A stretch of DNA of 64,000 bases from Thermophilibacter provencensis. GTDB lineage: Bacteria; Actinomycetota; Coriobacteriia; Coriobacteriales; Atopobiaceae. Position 1 is the stretch's first letter; each line of letters starts with the position of its first letter. This document shows, one piece after another, positions 52,549 to 62,410 of this stretch. The notes under the pieces were generated by a model, which saw nothing but the letters and a program-made list of their open reading frames with translations, did no database searches and had not been told where the DNA came from. The position numbers and the translations under genes were made by a program. The DNA lies in NCBI RefSeq assembly GCF_900128445.1, contig NZ_LT671417.1, positions 186,001 to 250,000 of the forward strand. Direction: 5' to 3'.

Positions 52549-54159
52549 CTACTCGGCCAGTCCGTCAGGATAGGAGGCGTGCTCCTCCACGGCGTCGGAG
52601 GCAAGCCCCACCACGTCGATGAGGTCGCACGCCATCACCGCGTGCGAGCCGACGCGCTCGGCCGCGAGAGACCCGGCGTAGCCGTGAATCTCGCATACGT
52701 ACGCGGCGAGAAGGGCAAGGTCGACGTCCTCGCCGGCGCGCTGGGCAAGGGCGGAGGCCATCATGCCGGCAAGCACGTCCCCCGAGCCCGCCGTGGCAAG
52801 CGCCGCCGGACCGGGCTTGGGCAGAACGGCCTGCTCGACGCTCACGCACCCCGTCGCGCAGCCCTTCGCCACCACCACGAGCTCGGAGCCGCCGTCCGCC
52901 CAGATGATCTTGCGCGCGGCGTCGAGCTGCCCAACGAGGGAGTCCGGCGGATTGGAGGCCTGTCCGACGAGCCGGCCGAGCTCGGCGCGGTGCGGGGTAA
53001 GCACGAGCGGCGCACGGCGCCTCGTGATCTCGGGAAAGTCCGGAAGCGCCCCGTTGGTGAGGCGGGAGAGGCAGTTGAGGCCGTCGGCGTCGATGACGAG
53101 GGGCACGTCGATGCCGAGAAGGGCGGAGACGATCGACGACGTCCCTCCCGAGACGCGCATGCCCGGGCCCACGAGCACGGCCGAGGCCCCCTCCGCCAGC
53201 TTGCGCACGACGTCCTTGGCGTCCGCAGAGATCGTCCCCTCGGCATCCTCCGGCAGCGGAACGACGGGAATCTCGAGCAGATGGGCCTGGGCGGCGAGCG
53301 CGGCGGAGGCGGGGACGGCGAGCGTCACGTACCCCGCGCCCATGCGGGCCGCGGCGCGTGCGGCCATGACCGCCGCGCCCGGGAAGCGGCGCGAGCCGCC
53401 CACGACGAGCACGGAGCCGCGCGAGAACTTGTCGACGGAGAGCGTCTGCGGCGCGAGGACGCCGAGGTAGTCGGCAAGGTCGGTACGCCATGCAACCGGA
53501 TCGGCCTCGATAACCAGGCGCTCGGTCTGCTCGGCGAGCGGCGCCACGACGATCGCGCCGCACACGTCGCGCCCGTCGTCGGAGAGAAGGCCGGGCTTGA
53601 GGGCGAGCATCGTGACCGTCATGTCCGCGATCACGCAGGAGCGCGCGGCGTGGCCCGTCTGGCCGGAGAGGCCGCTCGGCACGTCGACCGAGACCACGCG
53701 TGCCGGGCAAGCGTTCACGCAGTCGATCCAGATGTCGAAGGGGGGACGAACCTCCCCGTGGAAGCCCGTCCCAAGCATGCAGTCAAGCGCGACGTCGGCG
53801 GTCTCCAGCAGGCCCTCGAGCTCGTCGCGAGAGGGGCCCACCACCGGCTCGATGCCGGACTTCACGGCGCTCTGCGCGACCTGCCGCGCGAGGTCGCCGG
53901 CAAGCTCGTCCGGCTCGATCGGGGTGACCACCTTGGCGTTGATGCCGCGCGAGTGCAGCGCCTCGGCGGCGACCCAGCCGTCCCCGCCGTTGTTGCCCAG
54001 TCCCACGAGCACCACGACGTTGTCGACGTCCCCCAGCTCAATGACCTCCTGCGCCGCGGCAAAGCCGGCGCGGTGCATGAGCTCCGAGACGCTCACGCCC
54101 TCCCGCGTGAGGGCGACCTCGACGCGCTTCACGTCCTCGATGTTAAGCACAGGCTGCAT
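52549..54159 (-). CDS. nnr: Bifunctional NAD(P)HX epimerase/dehydratase
   Basis: A 536-residue metabolite-repair enzyme that restores NAD(P)H from its hydrated form. The N-terminal epimerase (residues about 1-215) has VVVLVGLGNNGGDGWVAAEAL, DVALDCMLGTGFHGEVRPPF and VSVDVPSGLSGQTG. The C-terminal ADP-dependent dehydratase has GSVLVVGGSRRFPGAAVMAA, LVIDADGLNCLS, VLTPHRAELGRL and ATAGSGDVLAGMMASALAQ. The ATG at 54159 follows GAGGAG at a proper distance, so a GTG at 54168 was not used. It lies 5 nt after acpS and 24 nt before alr; the acpS-nnr-alr order is common in Gram-positive bacteria. Confidence 0.95.
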   Translation of the reverse strand: MQPVLNIEDVKRVEVALTREGVSVSELMHRAGFAAAQEVIELGDVDNVVVLVGLGNNGGDGWVAAEALHSRGINAKVVTPIEPDELAGDLARQVAQSAVKSGIEPVVGPSRDELEGLLETADVALDCMLGTGFHGEVRPPFDIWIDCVNACPARVVSVDVPSGLSGQTGHAARSCVIADMTVTMLALKPGLLSDDGRDVCGAIVVAPLAEQTERLVIEADPVAWRTDLADYLGVLAPQTLSVDKFSRGSVLVVGGSRRFPGAAVMAARAAARMGAGYVTLAVPASAALAAQAHLLEIPVVPLPEDAEGTISADAKDVVRKLAEGASAVLVGPGMRVSGGTSSIVSALLGIDVPLVIDADGLNCLSRLTNGALPDFPEITRRRAPLVLTPHRAELGRLVGQASNPPDSLVGQLDAARKIIWADGGSELVVVAKGCATGCVSVEQAVLPKPGPAALATAGSGDVLAGMMASALAQRAGEDVDLALLAAYVCEIHGYAGSLAAERVGSHAVMACDLIDVVGLASDAVEEHASYPDGLAE

Positions 54160-54164
54160 GTGAA

Positions 54165-54752
54165 TCACTCCTCGAGAGAAGGTTGTCCGCTTGGGTCGAC
54201 CTGGTCGCTCGGAACGGAGCCGTGCGGCTCGTCGGTCCTCGCCATGTCGTCGAGCAGGCCCTCCTGGATGCGCTCGAGCTCGTCGAGCACCGCCCGGGCC
54301 TCCTTAAAGGAGGCGGCCAGCTGACGCGCGGCGTCGTCGCGCTCGGGCGGGGCGGGACGAACCTCGTCGGTCACCGCAAGCGCGTTCGCCACCGCGACGT
54401 CACGCGTGTGCGAAATCGAGAGCGCGATCTCCCGCACGCCCTTCTCGCGGGCGACCTCGGCCGCCCGGCCGGCGAGAAGGACGCGGGGCCGACCCGCCTC
54501 ATCGCGCGTCACCGAGACGTCGCGCAGGCCGATCCCCCCGGAAAAGCCCGTGCCCAAGGCCTTGAGCACGGCCTCGCGCGCGGCGAAGCGCGCGGCATAG
54601 TGCTCGGCGGGCCGCGCGCTCTTCTCGCAGTACGCGCGCTCCTCGTCCGTGAAGACGCGGCGCGCGAAGCTGGGGCGGCGCGCGAGCACGCGCTCCATGC
54701 GCGAGATCTCGAGCATGTCGACCCCTATGCCTGCCGTCGCCACTCGCACCAC
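54165..54752 (-). CDS. acpS: Holo-ACP synthase with C-terminal extension
   Basis: A 195-residue phosphopantetheinyl transferase that activates acyl carrier protein. The usual length is about 120-130. The catalytic part has GIGVDMLEISRMERVLAR with the metal Asp, YAARFAAREAVLKALGTGF with the Glu, and IALSISHTRDVAVANALA. A charged, Pro-rich extension of about 65 residues follows (DEVRPAPPERDDAARQLAASFKEA and ending SGQPSLEE), which resembles no known domain. The start is one of several GTGs (54752, 54749 or 54743); AGGTGG favours 54743, but the longest is given. Fifth-to-last gene of the glmS operon, directly after glmS. Confidence 0.88.
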   Translation of the reverse strand: MVRVATAGIGVDMLEISRMERVLARRPSFARRVFTDEERAYCEKSARPAEHYAARFAAREAVLKALGTGFSGGIGLRDVSVTRDEAGRPRVLLAGRAAEVAREKGVREIALSISHTRDVAVANALAVTDEVRPAPPERDDAARQLAASFKEARAVLDELERIQEGLLDDMARTDEPHGSVPSDQVDPSGQPSLEE

Positions 54753-56603
54753 CTACTCGACGGTCACGGACTTCGCGAGGTTGCGGGGCTTGTCGACGTC
54801 ACAGCCGCGCGTCCTTGCCACGTAGCGGGCAAGAATCTGCAGGTGAACCACCGCGACGATGGGAACGAGCAGCTCGTCGGGCACCGGCGGGATCCACAGG
54901 ACGTGCTCGACGAGCGAGGCCACAGCCTCGTCGCCGTCCGTGGCGACGGCCACGCACGTGGCGCCGCGCGCAATGACCTCCTGGATGTTGGATACGGTCT
55001 TGTCGTGGACGCGGTCAGCCGGGACGATGGCAACCACCGGGAAGCCCGGCTCGAGCAGGGCGATGGGGCCATGCTTCATCTCCCCCGCCGGATATGCCTC
55101 GGCGTGCAGGTAGCTGATCTCCTTGAGCTTGAGCGATCCCTCGTAGGCGGTCGTCGCGTTGACGCCGCGGCCGAGGAAGAGCGCCGAATGCGCGCGGCGG
55201 AAGACCGCGGCGGCGCGCTTATCCTGCCAGGAGCGCGAGAGGACCTCGCGGATGAGGTCGGGGATGGCGCAGAGGTCGCGATAGTGGCGCCCGACCTCAG
55301 GCAGGTCCATCTGCCGCTTGGCCTGGGCCAGCCGCAGGGCGAGAAGCGCGCTCGCCACCATCTGCGCGGTGTAGGCCTTCGTGGACGCCACGCAGACCTC
55401 CGGGCCCGCCTGCACGTAGAGCACGCCATCGGCCTCGCGCGCGGCCGTTGAGCCGAGCACGTTTGTCACTGCGAAGACCTTGCAGCCCATCCCCTTCATG
55501 CGGCGCGCGGCGGTGAGGGTGTCCGCCGTCTCGCCCGACTGCGTGATGATCACGCAGAGGGTGTGCGGCGTCACCAGCACGTCCTGCTCGTAGTTGAACT
55601 CGGAGGCGTAGTCGCACACGACGGGAACCTTGGCCCAGGTCTGGATGAGGGTCCGCGCGATGAGGCTCACGTGGTAGGACGTGCCGCAGGCGATGAGGTA
55701 GACGCGGTCGATCGCCGCGAGGTCGCGCTCGCTCATGGAGAGCTCGTCGAGCACGATGCCCTTCTCGCCAAGACGGCCGGAGAGCAGGCGCTCGATGGCC
55801 TCGGGCTGCTCGGCGATCTCCTTGGCCATAAAGTCGGCATAGCCGCCGAGCGTCGCCGCCGAGGCGTCCCAGTCGATGTCCATCGTCGCGGGGTCGTCCA
55901 CGACGAGCCCCTCCTCGTCGTAGACGGTCACGGCGCCGCTCTGCTCGAGGCGGGCGAACTGGCCGTTCTCGAGCTGGATGACATGAGAGCTGACGCCCGC
56001 GAGCGGGGTGACGTCGGAGGCGGCGTAGGCGCCCCTTTCCGTCGAGGCGGCCACGAGCGGGGAGCCGTTGCGGGCGCACACGATCTCCCCGGGCGCGTCG
56101 GCGCACACGACGGCAAGGGCCCACGAGCCCCTGAGCCGACGGCACGCGTGCCGCACCGCGGTCACGAGGTCACCCCTGCAGGGCCCCGCCCACGCGTCCT
56201 CGATGAGGTGCGCGATCACCTCGGAGTCCGTGTCCGAGACAAGCGTGTGTCCGATGCGCTGCAGATAGCCGCGCAGCTCGCGGAAGTTCTCGATGATGCC
56301 GTTGTGCACGACGGCAATGCGACCGGTGCAGTCACGGTGCGGATGGGAGTTCTTGTCGGTGGGGGCTCCGTGCGTGGCCCAGCGCGTGTGGGCGATGCCG
56401 CAGGTGCCCACGAGGTTCGCGGTCTCGCACCGCTCGACGAGGGTCGCCACGCGCCCCGCGCACTTGACCCCATGAAGCTCGCCGTCCGTTCCGACGACCT
56501 CGACGCCGGCAGAGTCGTAGCCGCGATACTCGAGGGTCGAGAGGCCCTCGAGCAGGTAGCCGACCGCCTGGTCTCTACCGGTGTAGCCTACGATTCCACA
56601 CAT
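54753..56603 (-). CDS. glmS: Glutamine-fructose-6-phosphate aminotransferase
   Basis: A 616-residue enzyme making glucosamine-6-phosphate, the entry to amino-sugar synthesis. Cys2 in MCGIVGYTG is the glutaminase nucleophile; EYRGYDSAGV and AHTRWATHGAPTDKNSHPH complete that domain. Two SIS domains follow: ACGTSYHVSLIARTLIQ and IITQSGETADTLTA, then GRGVNATTAYEGSLKLKEISY. The C-terminus ends PRNLAKSVTVE with the sealing Lys. It is the first gene of the six-gene set glmS-acpS-nnr-alr-udg-tsaE. The start at 56603 has GAGGAGG upstream. No glmS ribozyme was recognised in the 284 bp before it. Confidence 0.96.
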   Translation of the reverse strand: MCGIVGYTGRDQAVGYLLEGLSTLEYRGYDSAGVEVVGTDGELHGVKCAGRVATLVERCETANLVGTCGIAHTRWATHGAPTDKNSHPHRDCTGRIAVVHNGIIENFRELRGYLQRIGHTLVSDTDSEVIAHLIEDAWAGPCRGDLVTAVRHACRRLRGSWALAVVCADAPGEIVCARNGSPLVAASTERGAYAASDVTPLAGVSSHVIQLENGQFARLEQSGAVTVYDEEGLVVDDPATMDIDWDASAATLGGYADFMAKEIAEQPEAIERLLSGRLGEKGIVLDELSMSERDLAAIDRVYLIACGTSYHVSLIARTLIQTWAKVPVVCDYASEFNYEQDVLVTPHTLCVIITQSGETADTLTAARRMKGMGCKVFAVTNVLGSTAAREADGVLYVQAGPEVCVASTKAYTAQMVASALLALRLAQAKRQMDLPEVGRHYRDLCAIPDLIREVLSRSWQDKRAAAVFRRAHSALFLGRGVNATTAYEGSLKLKEISYLHAEAYPAGEMKHGPIALLEPGFPVVAIVPADRVHDKTVSNIQEVIARGATCVAVATDGDEAVASLVEHVLWIPPVPDELLVPIVAVVHLQILARYVARTRGCDVDKPRNLAKSVTVE

Positions 56604-56820
56604 GAGGGCCTCCTCAGGGGATTGGGTGCGTTTGAGTCACGTGCCCAGATTGTACCAGTGACGGCGTGCCCCGCCCGCAGCAGAGCCGGAAACCACGACA
56701 TGCCGTAACATCCGTCCGCCACCGGGCGCGGGCGCGCTCTTCTCGCCGCGCTGATGTGCCGTCGCTCATCCACGCCGTGCCCCCGCATGGCCCGCACGCC
56801 ATCTTGCGCGCACAAACGGC

Positions 56821-56857
56821 GCGAGTCCCCCGCATGCCGGATCAGCGGGGGACTCGC
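56821..56857 (-). terminator. Hairpin after glmM
   Basis: GCGAGTCCCCCGC (56821-56833) pairs perfectly with GCGGGGGACTCGC (56845-56857) with an 11-nt loop, 31 nt past the glmM stop. No T-run. It separates glmM from the glmS operon. Confidence 0.65.
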
Positions 56858-56887
56858 GACGCCGTTGGCGACATGAGGCCAGGGCGC

Positions 56888-58225
56888 CTACGCGCGGAAC
56901 TTCTCCAGCGCATCGAGCACGAAGGCGTTGGCCCGCTTGCAGAGCTCGTCGGTAGGCGCCTCGGCGAGGGTGCGCACCAGCGGCTCGGTGCCCGAGGCGC
57001 GCACAAGCACGCGGCCCTGGCCCTCGAGAAACTCCTCGGCCTTCTTGACGGCGGCGAGCACGCCCTCGTCGGACATGGCGGCGTCCTTGTCGGTCACGCG
57101 AACGTTCACGAGCTCCTGGGGATAGAGCTTCACCGGCGCGACGAGCTGCGAGAGCTTCTCGCGCTCCGCACGATAGACCTCCATCACGCGCAGCGACGTC
57201 ATGATGCCGTCGCCCGTGCACTCGATGTCGCCGAAGATGATGTGTCCGGACTGCTCGCCGCCCAGGCTGTAGCCGTTCTCGCGCATGCAGGCGTAGACGT
57301 TCTTGTCGCCCACGGCGGTGGTCTCATAGGAGAGGCTCGCCTCGTCGAACGCCTTGAACAGGCCGTAGTTGCTCATGACGGTGGGGACCACGGTGCCGGC
57401 CGTGAGGCGACCGTGCTTGTTGAGGTAGACGCCGCAGATGTAGAGGATGAGGTCGCCGTCGACCACGTTGCCGCGCTCGTCCACGGCAAGGCAGCGGTCG
57501 GCGTCGCCGTCATAGGCGAAGCCCACGTCGAGCCCCTGCTCCACGACGTGGCGACGCAGGCGGTCGATGTGGGTGGAGCCACAGTCCACGTTGATGTTGA
57601 AACCGTCAGGGCTGTTGTTGATCACGCGAACGTCGGCGCCGAGGGCGTCGAAGACGGGCTTGGCGACGGAGGACGCCGCGCCGTTGGCGCAGTCAAGGCC
57701 GACCTTCACGCCCTGGAGCGAGAAGTTCGCGCTTGCGATGAGGTGGGCGATGTAGCGGTTGCGCCCTTGCATGTAGTCCACGGTGCAGCCGATGGCGTCA
57801 CCGGTGGCGAGCGGCACTTCGACCTCGCCGTCAATGTAGGACTCGATCATCTCGAGGACGTCCTCGTCCATCTTGTAGCCCTCGCCGTTCACGAGCTTGA
57901 TGCCGTTGTCGGTGTAGGGGTTGTGGGAGGCCGAGACCATGATGCCGCAGTCGAAGCGGCCGTCCACCGTCTCGTAGGCGACGCCCGGGGTGGGGATGAC
58001 GTGCAGCATGTAGGCGTCGGCTCCGGAGGCAACAAGGCCGGCCACGAGCGCGGACTCGAACATGTAGCTCGAGCGACGGGTGTCCTTGCCCACGACGACG
58101 CGCGCCTTGCGATCCTGGCGCGCGCCGTAGTACCAGCCCACGAAGCGGCCGATCTTGAAGGCGTGCTCGACGTTGAGGCCCTCGTTTGCGCGGCCGCGGA
58201 AGCCGTCGGTGCCAAAGTACTTCAT
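56888..58225 (-). CDS. glmM: Phosphoglucosamine mutase
   Basis: A 445-residue mutase converting glucosamine-6-phosphate to the 1-phosphate. The phosphoserine loop is IMVSASHNPYTDNGIK, the metal loop AYDGDADRCLAVDE, the sugar loop GEQSGHI as GGEQSGHIIFG, and the phosphate-binding loop VRASGTEPLVR. The ATG at 58225 gives MKYFGTDGFRGRANEG and has GGAGGG before it; upstream frame is open but not protein-like. It stands between rpsI and glmS on the same strand with terminator-like hairpins on both sides, so it may have its own promoter. Confidence 0.96.
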   Translation of the reverse strand: MKYFGTDGFRGRANEGLNVEHAFKIGRFVGWYYGARQDRKARVVVGKDTRRSSYMFESALVAGLVASGADAYMLHVIPTPGVAYETVDGRFDCGIMVSASHNPYTDNGIKLVNGEGYKMDEDVLEMIESYIDGEVEVPLATGDAIGCTVDYMQGRNRYIAHLIASANFSLQGVKVGLDCANGAASSVAKPVFDALGADVRVINNSPDGFNINVDCGSTHIDRLRRHVVEQGLDVGFAYDGDADRCLAVDERGNVVDGDLILYICGVYLNKHGRLTAGTVVPTVMSNYGLFKAFDEASLSYETTAVGDKNVYACMRENGYSLGGEQSGHIIFGDIECTGDGIMTSLRVMEVYRAEREKLSQLVAPVKLYPQELVNVRVTDKDAAMSDEGVLAAVKKAEEFLEGQGRVLVRASGTEPLVRTLAEAPTDELCKRANAFVLDALEKFRA

Positions 58226-58332
58226 GCTGTTCCCTCCAACGAGAGACGGGGGCGGGTACGTTTTGCTCCGCACATTCTCGCACTCACGCAAAGCGCGGGG
58301 CAAGTGTCACCGCAGGACATGTGGGGGATTTG

Positions 58333-58373
58333 TAATAAAAAACGGGCCTGCCGGCAACGTGCCGACAGGCCCG
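58333..58373 (-). terminator. Rho-independent terminator of rplM-rpsI
   Basis: CGGGCCTG and CAGGCCCG, with an inner CGGCA/TGCCG stem, form a long hairpin (58343-58373) followed on the minus strand by TTTTTTATTA. It lies 18 nt after the rpsI stop. Confidence 0.93.
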
Positions 58374-58391
58374 AAAGGACGAGGAAACGCC

Positions 58392-58787
<396 letters not shown>

Positions 58788-58790
58788 CGG

Positions 58791-59231
58791 TTAGGCCCTC
58801 CAATCGATCTGGACGGGGTTCTGGGCCGTGTGCGGGTGCTCGGGGCCGGCGTAGACCTTGAGCTTGGTGCCCTGCTTGCGGCCGAGGGTGGTCTTGGGGA
58901 GCATGCCCTTGATGGCGTGCTCGACGACGCGCTCGGGGTGCTTCTCCATAGCCTCGCGGAAGCTCTCGAGCTTGAGGCCGCCGAGATAGCCGGAGTAGCG
59001 CCAGTACTGCTTGTGGTCGGCCTTGACGCCCGTGAGGACGACCTTGTCGGCGTTGATCACGACGACAAAGTCACCGGTGTCGGCGTTGGGGGTGTACTGC
59101 GGCTTGTTCTTGCCACGAAGAATCATGGCGGCGGTGGTGGCCAGACGGCCGAGCGTCGCGCCCTCGGCGTCGATGAGCACCCACTTGCGCTCGACTTCGC
59201 CAGCCTTGGCGAACTGAGTCGACTTCTTCAC
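58791..59231 (-). CDS. rplM: 50S ribosomal protein L13
   Basis: A 146-residue ribosomal protein. Conserved parts are [73 protein letters not shown] and [16 protein letters not shown]. The start is a GTG at 59231 with GGAGGAG 5 nt upstream; the frame is open to 59381 but that stretch is not L13-like. The 300-bp leader before it contains an interrupted 16-bp inverted repeat. Confidence 0.96.
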   Translation of the reverse strand: MKKSTQFAKAGEVERKWVLIDAEGATLGRLATTAAMILRGKNKPQYTPNADTGDFVVVINADKVVLTGVKADHKQYWRYSGYLGGLKLESFREAMEKHPERVVEHAIKGMLPKTTLGRKQGTKLKVYAGPEHPHTAQNPVQIDWRA

Positions 59232-59430
59232 TTGACTCCTCCTACGTACCTGCTGAGATGACGGCTTCTGGACAAACCGTCGTGCTTTTTTGTCAGAGAT
59301 TACGGGGCTCTGTGGAAAAGCTGTAAGAGTATAGCGCAAGACGCCACTGCTGAGCTGGTGAATTTTTCTTCCACAAGCCATTCAAATGCGGCCGCGCCTC
59401 TCGCCCGCCCCGCATGCCCCGCCCGCAAAA

Positions 59431-59503
59431 TAACGCGCACAATTTGACTTTGTCCCAAAAGCCAACTGGTGATATATCAAACGAAAGCAAACTGTGCGCG
59501 TTA
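59431..59503. promoter_or_regulatory. Interrupted inverted repeat in the rplM leader/promoter
   Basis: TAACGCGCACAATTTG (59431-59446) and CAAACTGTGCGCGTTA (59488-59503) pair with one mismatch across a 41-bp AT-rich spacer that contains GATATATC. It lies in the 302-bp gap between the GH31 stop and rplM. It could be paired operator sites around the rplM promoter or a folded mRNA leader. Confidence 0.5.
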
Positions 59504-59533
59504 ATTGCCCCGCCGGGCCGGCCGAGAAGGGCG

Positions 59534-62401
59534 TCAGACCCAAAGGGTCACCTCCTGCGCGCCCTCCCCCACGTCCGCGCGCGCAAAGCGGACGCTCACG
59601 CGCGGAGCGCCGTGGACGCCGGCGACCATGGCGGCCAGCGCGCGCTCCTCGGGCGGAGCAAAGGTCTCGATCGCGGGTGCCTCCTCGAAGAGCCACACCG
59701 CCTCGCCCTCCGCCGGCTCCTCGGCGAGAAACGCCGCGCGGTCCGCCACCTCGCGCGCCGCAAGCTCGCACCCGGCGCAGCGCGCCTCCACGGCAGCGGG
59801 GCGCGCCTCCACCCGCGCGCTCATGGTCGTCACCCTGAATGCGTCGTAGCCCTCGTAGCCGCCCGTCGACGCCTCGGCGAGAAGGACCAGCCGCCCCGGC
59901 TCCTGGCGCATGCGGAAGGTGGTCTCCACGTGGCCGCCGTAGGAGACGTCGTCCATGAGGCCGTAGCCCTCGACCCACCTTGCGCGGTTCTCGATAGAGG
60001 ACCCGCCATCCTCGTAGAGCACGTAGCGGCTCTCTCGGGCGCCGCCGTCCGGGACAGGGCCCTCCGGCCAGAAGTCGATCACGCGACGTGTCCTGTCAAG
60101 CCCGCGCGGGTTCTTCTCGCCGGGCGGCATGGGGTTGTTGTGCGCCTCGTAGCGCGGGACTATCGCGTCGCCGCGCACGAAGAGGGGCAGCTTCCAGAGC
60201 GGCGCGTCAAAGCCGTCGAGCGTCTGCCCGCCCGCGTGGCGCTCCCCGGTGAAGTAGTCGAACCAGACGTCCCTCTCGTCACCGGGCAGGTAGATGCCGT
60301 CGCGGACGTCGTTGCCGCGCTCATCTGCGCGCGCGTTGCGCCACACCGGTGCCACGAGCAGGGCATCGCCGAGCAGGAACTCGTAGTTTGCCGCCTCGGG
60401 CGCCATGTCCTCGCAGCCCGCGAGCGCGAGCGTCCGCACCATAGGCAGCCACGCGTCGCCATTTGCGTCCGTGAGGCCCGCCGCCGCGGCCGCGCAGGTG
60501 TAGGCGTAGGGCATGAGCTCGCTCTTGAGCTTGAGGTACATGCGGCAGATGCCCGTGTGGGGGTCTCCGTTTGCGTAGGGCAGCTTGGCGTAGGCGCCCC
60601 AGCCGTCCATGTCCAGGATGATGGGCGTGAGCGCCTTCCACTGGAAGTCGCGCGTGGCCACCACCGGGTCCCCGCCGAAGATGCCGTCCAGATCAGACGC
60701 CACGTTGGGGTTGCCCGACATCCCCTGCCCCAGGTAGGTGGGGATGTGCATGCGGACGTACTCCCAGTCCGTGCCGTCCTGGTCGCCCGACCACACGGCG
60801 CCAAAGCGCTGCGTGGCGGCCCAGCCGTCGAGCGTGAGGACGAAGGGACGCCGGTGCGCGTCCAGGCTCAGGATGTCGTATGCCTGCTTGGTACCGGAGA
60901 GGGCGAAGGAGTAGCCTTGGCCCACCCACTCCTCGTCGGTCTTGAGGGCGGCCACGCCGCCGCGCGTGGTCTCGGCGGCAAAGTCGCGCAGGTTGTGCCA
61001 GGTCACGTCCGGGTTTGCGTCCGGCGTGATCTTGGACTGGGCCCACAGGCCCGTGGCCACGCCGCGCTCCGCCGCGTAGGCGGAGAAGGCGGCGAGGTTG
61101 TCGACGTTTGCCGCCACCGCCGCGAGGCGCTCCGGCGAGCTGGCGCCGTCCGTCCCCACGCCGCCCGTCATCTCGTAGCCGTTGTGGCCGTAGCCTGACC
61201 CGTAGCCGTCGTTGGGCAGAAACCAGCCGAGCGGCATGTCGTGGGCGGCGTGCTCGTCAATCACCGCACGCGCCGAGAACTCGTACGGCGTCTCGCAGGA
61301 GAACCCGCCCGCAGACTCGCGGAGCACCTCGTCCGGACCGTTGAGGGACTCGGCGGCGCCGCGCCCCGGCAGCACGTAGCCGCGCACGCGCCCGTACTCG
61401 TAGCGAACGCGGCCCGCGCCGCCCGCGGGCCCGGAGCCGTGGACGACCCAGGCCTTGCCCTCGGTCGCGGGAGCCCCCGCCACGGTGCCGCGCGCTTCTG
61501 CGGGAAGCGGCTCGGCAGACCACGCGTCACGGTTGTAGGCGTTGAGGTGTCCCAGGTAGAAGGCATACTCGGGGAGAAGGACCGGCGCGCCCGTCACGCG
61601 GTAGTAGGCACGCAGCACGGCGCGCGCCGTCTCCGCGAGACCGGCCGCGGGCTCGCCGGCGCAGCCCGCCACGAGGAGATACGCGTCGAAGAGCCCGTCC
61701 TCGTGGGCGGCGCGCACGTCCGCGCCCGTGGCGGCAAAGTCGTAGACCCCACGCGCGAAGGTGTTTCTCAGCACGCCGTAGCCCGCGCTCGACCAGAAGA
61801 AGGGGCTCGGCGAGGCCACGTCGCCGTCCTGCCACTCGTTGCCGTTGACCGGCGCGCTCACGATGTTGATGACGGTCCCCGCGTGCTCGGCTCGGCCGTT
61901 CTGCGTGCCGCCGCCAAAGAACTTCTCGTCGGGGGCGCACGCCAGAACCTGCGTGGTTGAGCCCGCGTCCATCTGCAGGGGCGCCGTCTCCCGCACCACC
62001 ACGCGTCCGTTGCGGCGCACGCTCAGCAGCGCGCCCGATCTGCCGAGAAGGACCTCGGTGCCGCCGGCGGCCACCACGAAGGCGCCGCCCTCCTCGCGCA
62101 CGCGCACCGCGGGGTGCGCGTAGCGCTCCGAGTCGTCCGGCTGGGCCGGGATGCGCGCCGCGTGCTCCGGGCAGACGGGCTTCGCGTACGGCGCAAACGC
62201 GCCGGCGGGATCAACCACGTAGCGCACGACGTCCTCGTCGAGAAACGCGATGCGCCCCTCCACCGCACGCGGGGCTGCGGGCGCGCCGTCATTCTCGCCA
62301 GATGAAGTGTCCTCGGCGGCGGCAAACGCGACGACGGCCACGTTGGGCCGCAGCGGGTCCGGCGCGACCGAGGTCACGCCCGTCAGGGTTATGCGACTCA
62401 T
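59534..62401 (-). CDS. GH31 alpha-glucosidase family protein
   Basis: A 955-residue glycoside hydrolase of family 31, acting on alpha-linked glucosides or xylosides. There is no signal peptide, so it is cytoplasmic. An N-terminal beta-domain of about 280 residues (ending in FFGGGTQNGRAEHAG and PFFWSSAGYGVL) precedes the barrel, which has the nucleophile Asp in VAALKTDEEWVGQGY and the acid Asp in VWSGDQDGTDWEYV. GMSGNPNVASDLDGIFGG and the C-terminal beta-domains follow (PVWRNARADERGNDVRDGIYLPG). A run of about 80 residues rich in Gly/Ala (about 300-380) is inserted before the catalytic part. It begins 9 nt after the patatin stop, so the two genes form an operon. Confidence 0.9.
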   Translation of the reverse strand: MSRITLTGVTSVAPDPLRPNVAVVAFAAAEDTSSGENDGAPAAPRAVEGRIAFLDEDVVRYVVDPAGAFAPYAKPVCPEHAARIPAQPDDSERYAHPAVRVREEGGAFVVAAGGTEVLLGRSGALLSVRRNGRVVVRETAPLQMDAGSTTQVLACAPDEKFFGGGTQNGRAEHAGTVINIVSAPVNGNEWQDGDVASPSPFFWSSAGYGVLRNTFARGVYDFAATGADVRAAHEDGLFDAYLLVAGCAGEPAAGLAETARAVLRAYYRVTGAPVLLPEYAFYLGHLNAYNRDAWSAEPLPAEARGTVAGAPATEGKAWVVHGSGPAGGAGRVRYEYGRVRGYVLPGRGAAESLNGPDEVLRESAGGFSCETPYEFSARAVIDEHAAHDMPLGWFLPNDGYGSGYGHNGYEMTGGVGTDGASSPERLAAVAANVDNLAAFSAYAAERGVATGLWAQSKITPDANPDVTWHNLRDFAAETTRGGVAALKTDEEWVGQGYSFALSGTKQAYDILSLDAHRRPFVLTLDGWAATQRFGAVWSGDQDGTDWEYVRMHIPTYLGQGMSGNPNVASDLDGIFGGDPVVATRDFQWKALTPIILDMDGWGAYAKLPYANGDPHTGICRMYLKLKSELMPYAYTCAAAAAGLTDANGDAWLPMVRTLALAGCEDMAPEAANYEFLLGDALLVAPVWRNARADERGNDVRDGIYLPGDERDVWFDYFTGERHAGGQTLDGFDAPLWKLPLFVRGDAIVPRYEAHNNPMPPGEKNPRGLDRTRRVIDFWPEGPVPDGGARESRYVLYEDGGSSIENRARWVEGYGLMDDVSYGGHVETTFRMRQEPGRLVLLAEASTGGYEGYDAFRVTTMSARVEARPAAVEARCAGCELAAREVADRAAFLAEEPAEGEAVWLFEEAPAIETFAPPEERALAAMVAGVHGAPRVSVRFARADVGEGAQEVTLWV

Positions 62402-62410
62402 GGGTGCCCC

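Noticed and set aside
56604-56887. A glmS ribozyme before glmS
   Set aside because: No conserved core was recognised; the gap has only a glmM terminator-like hairpin.
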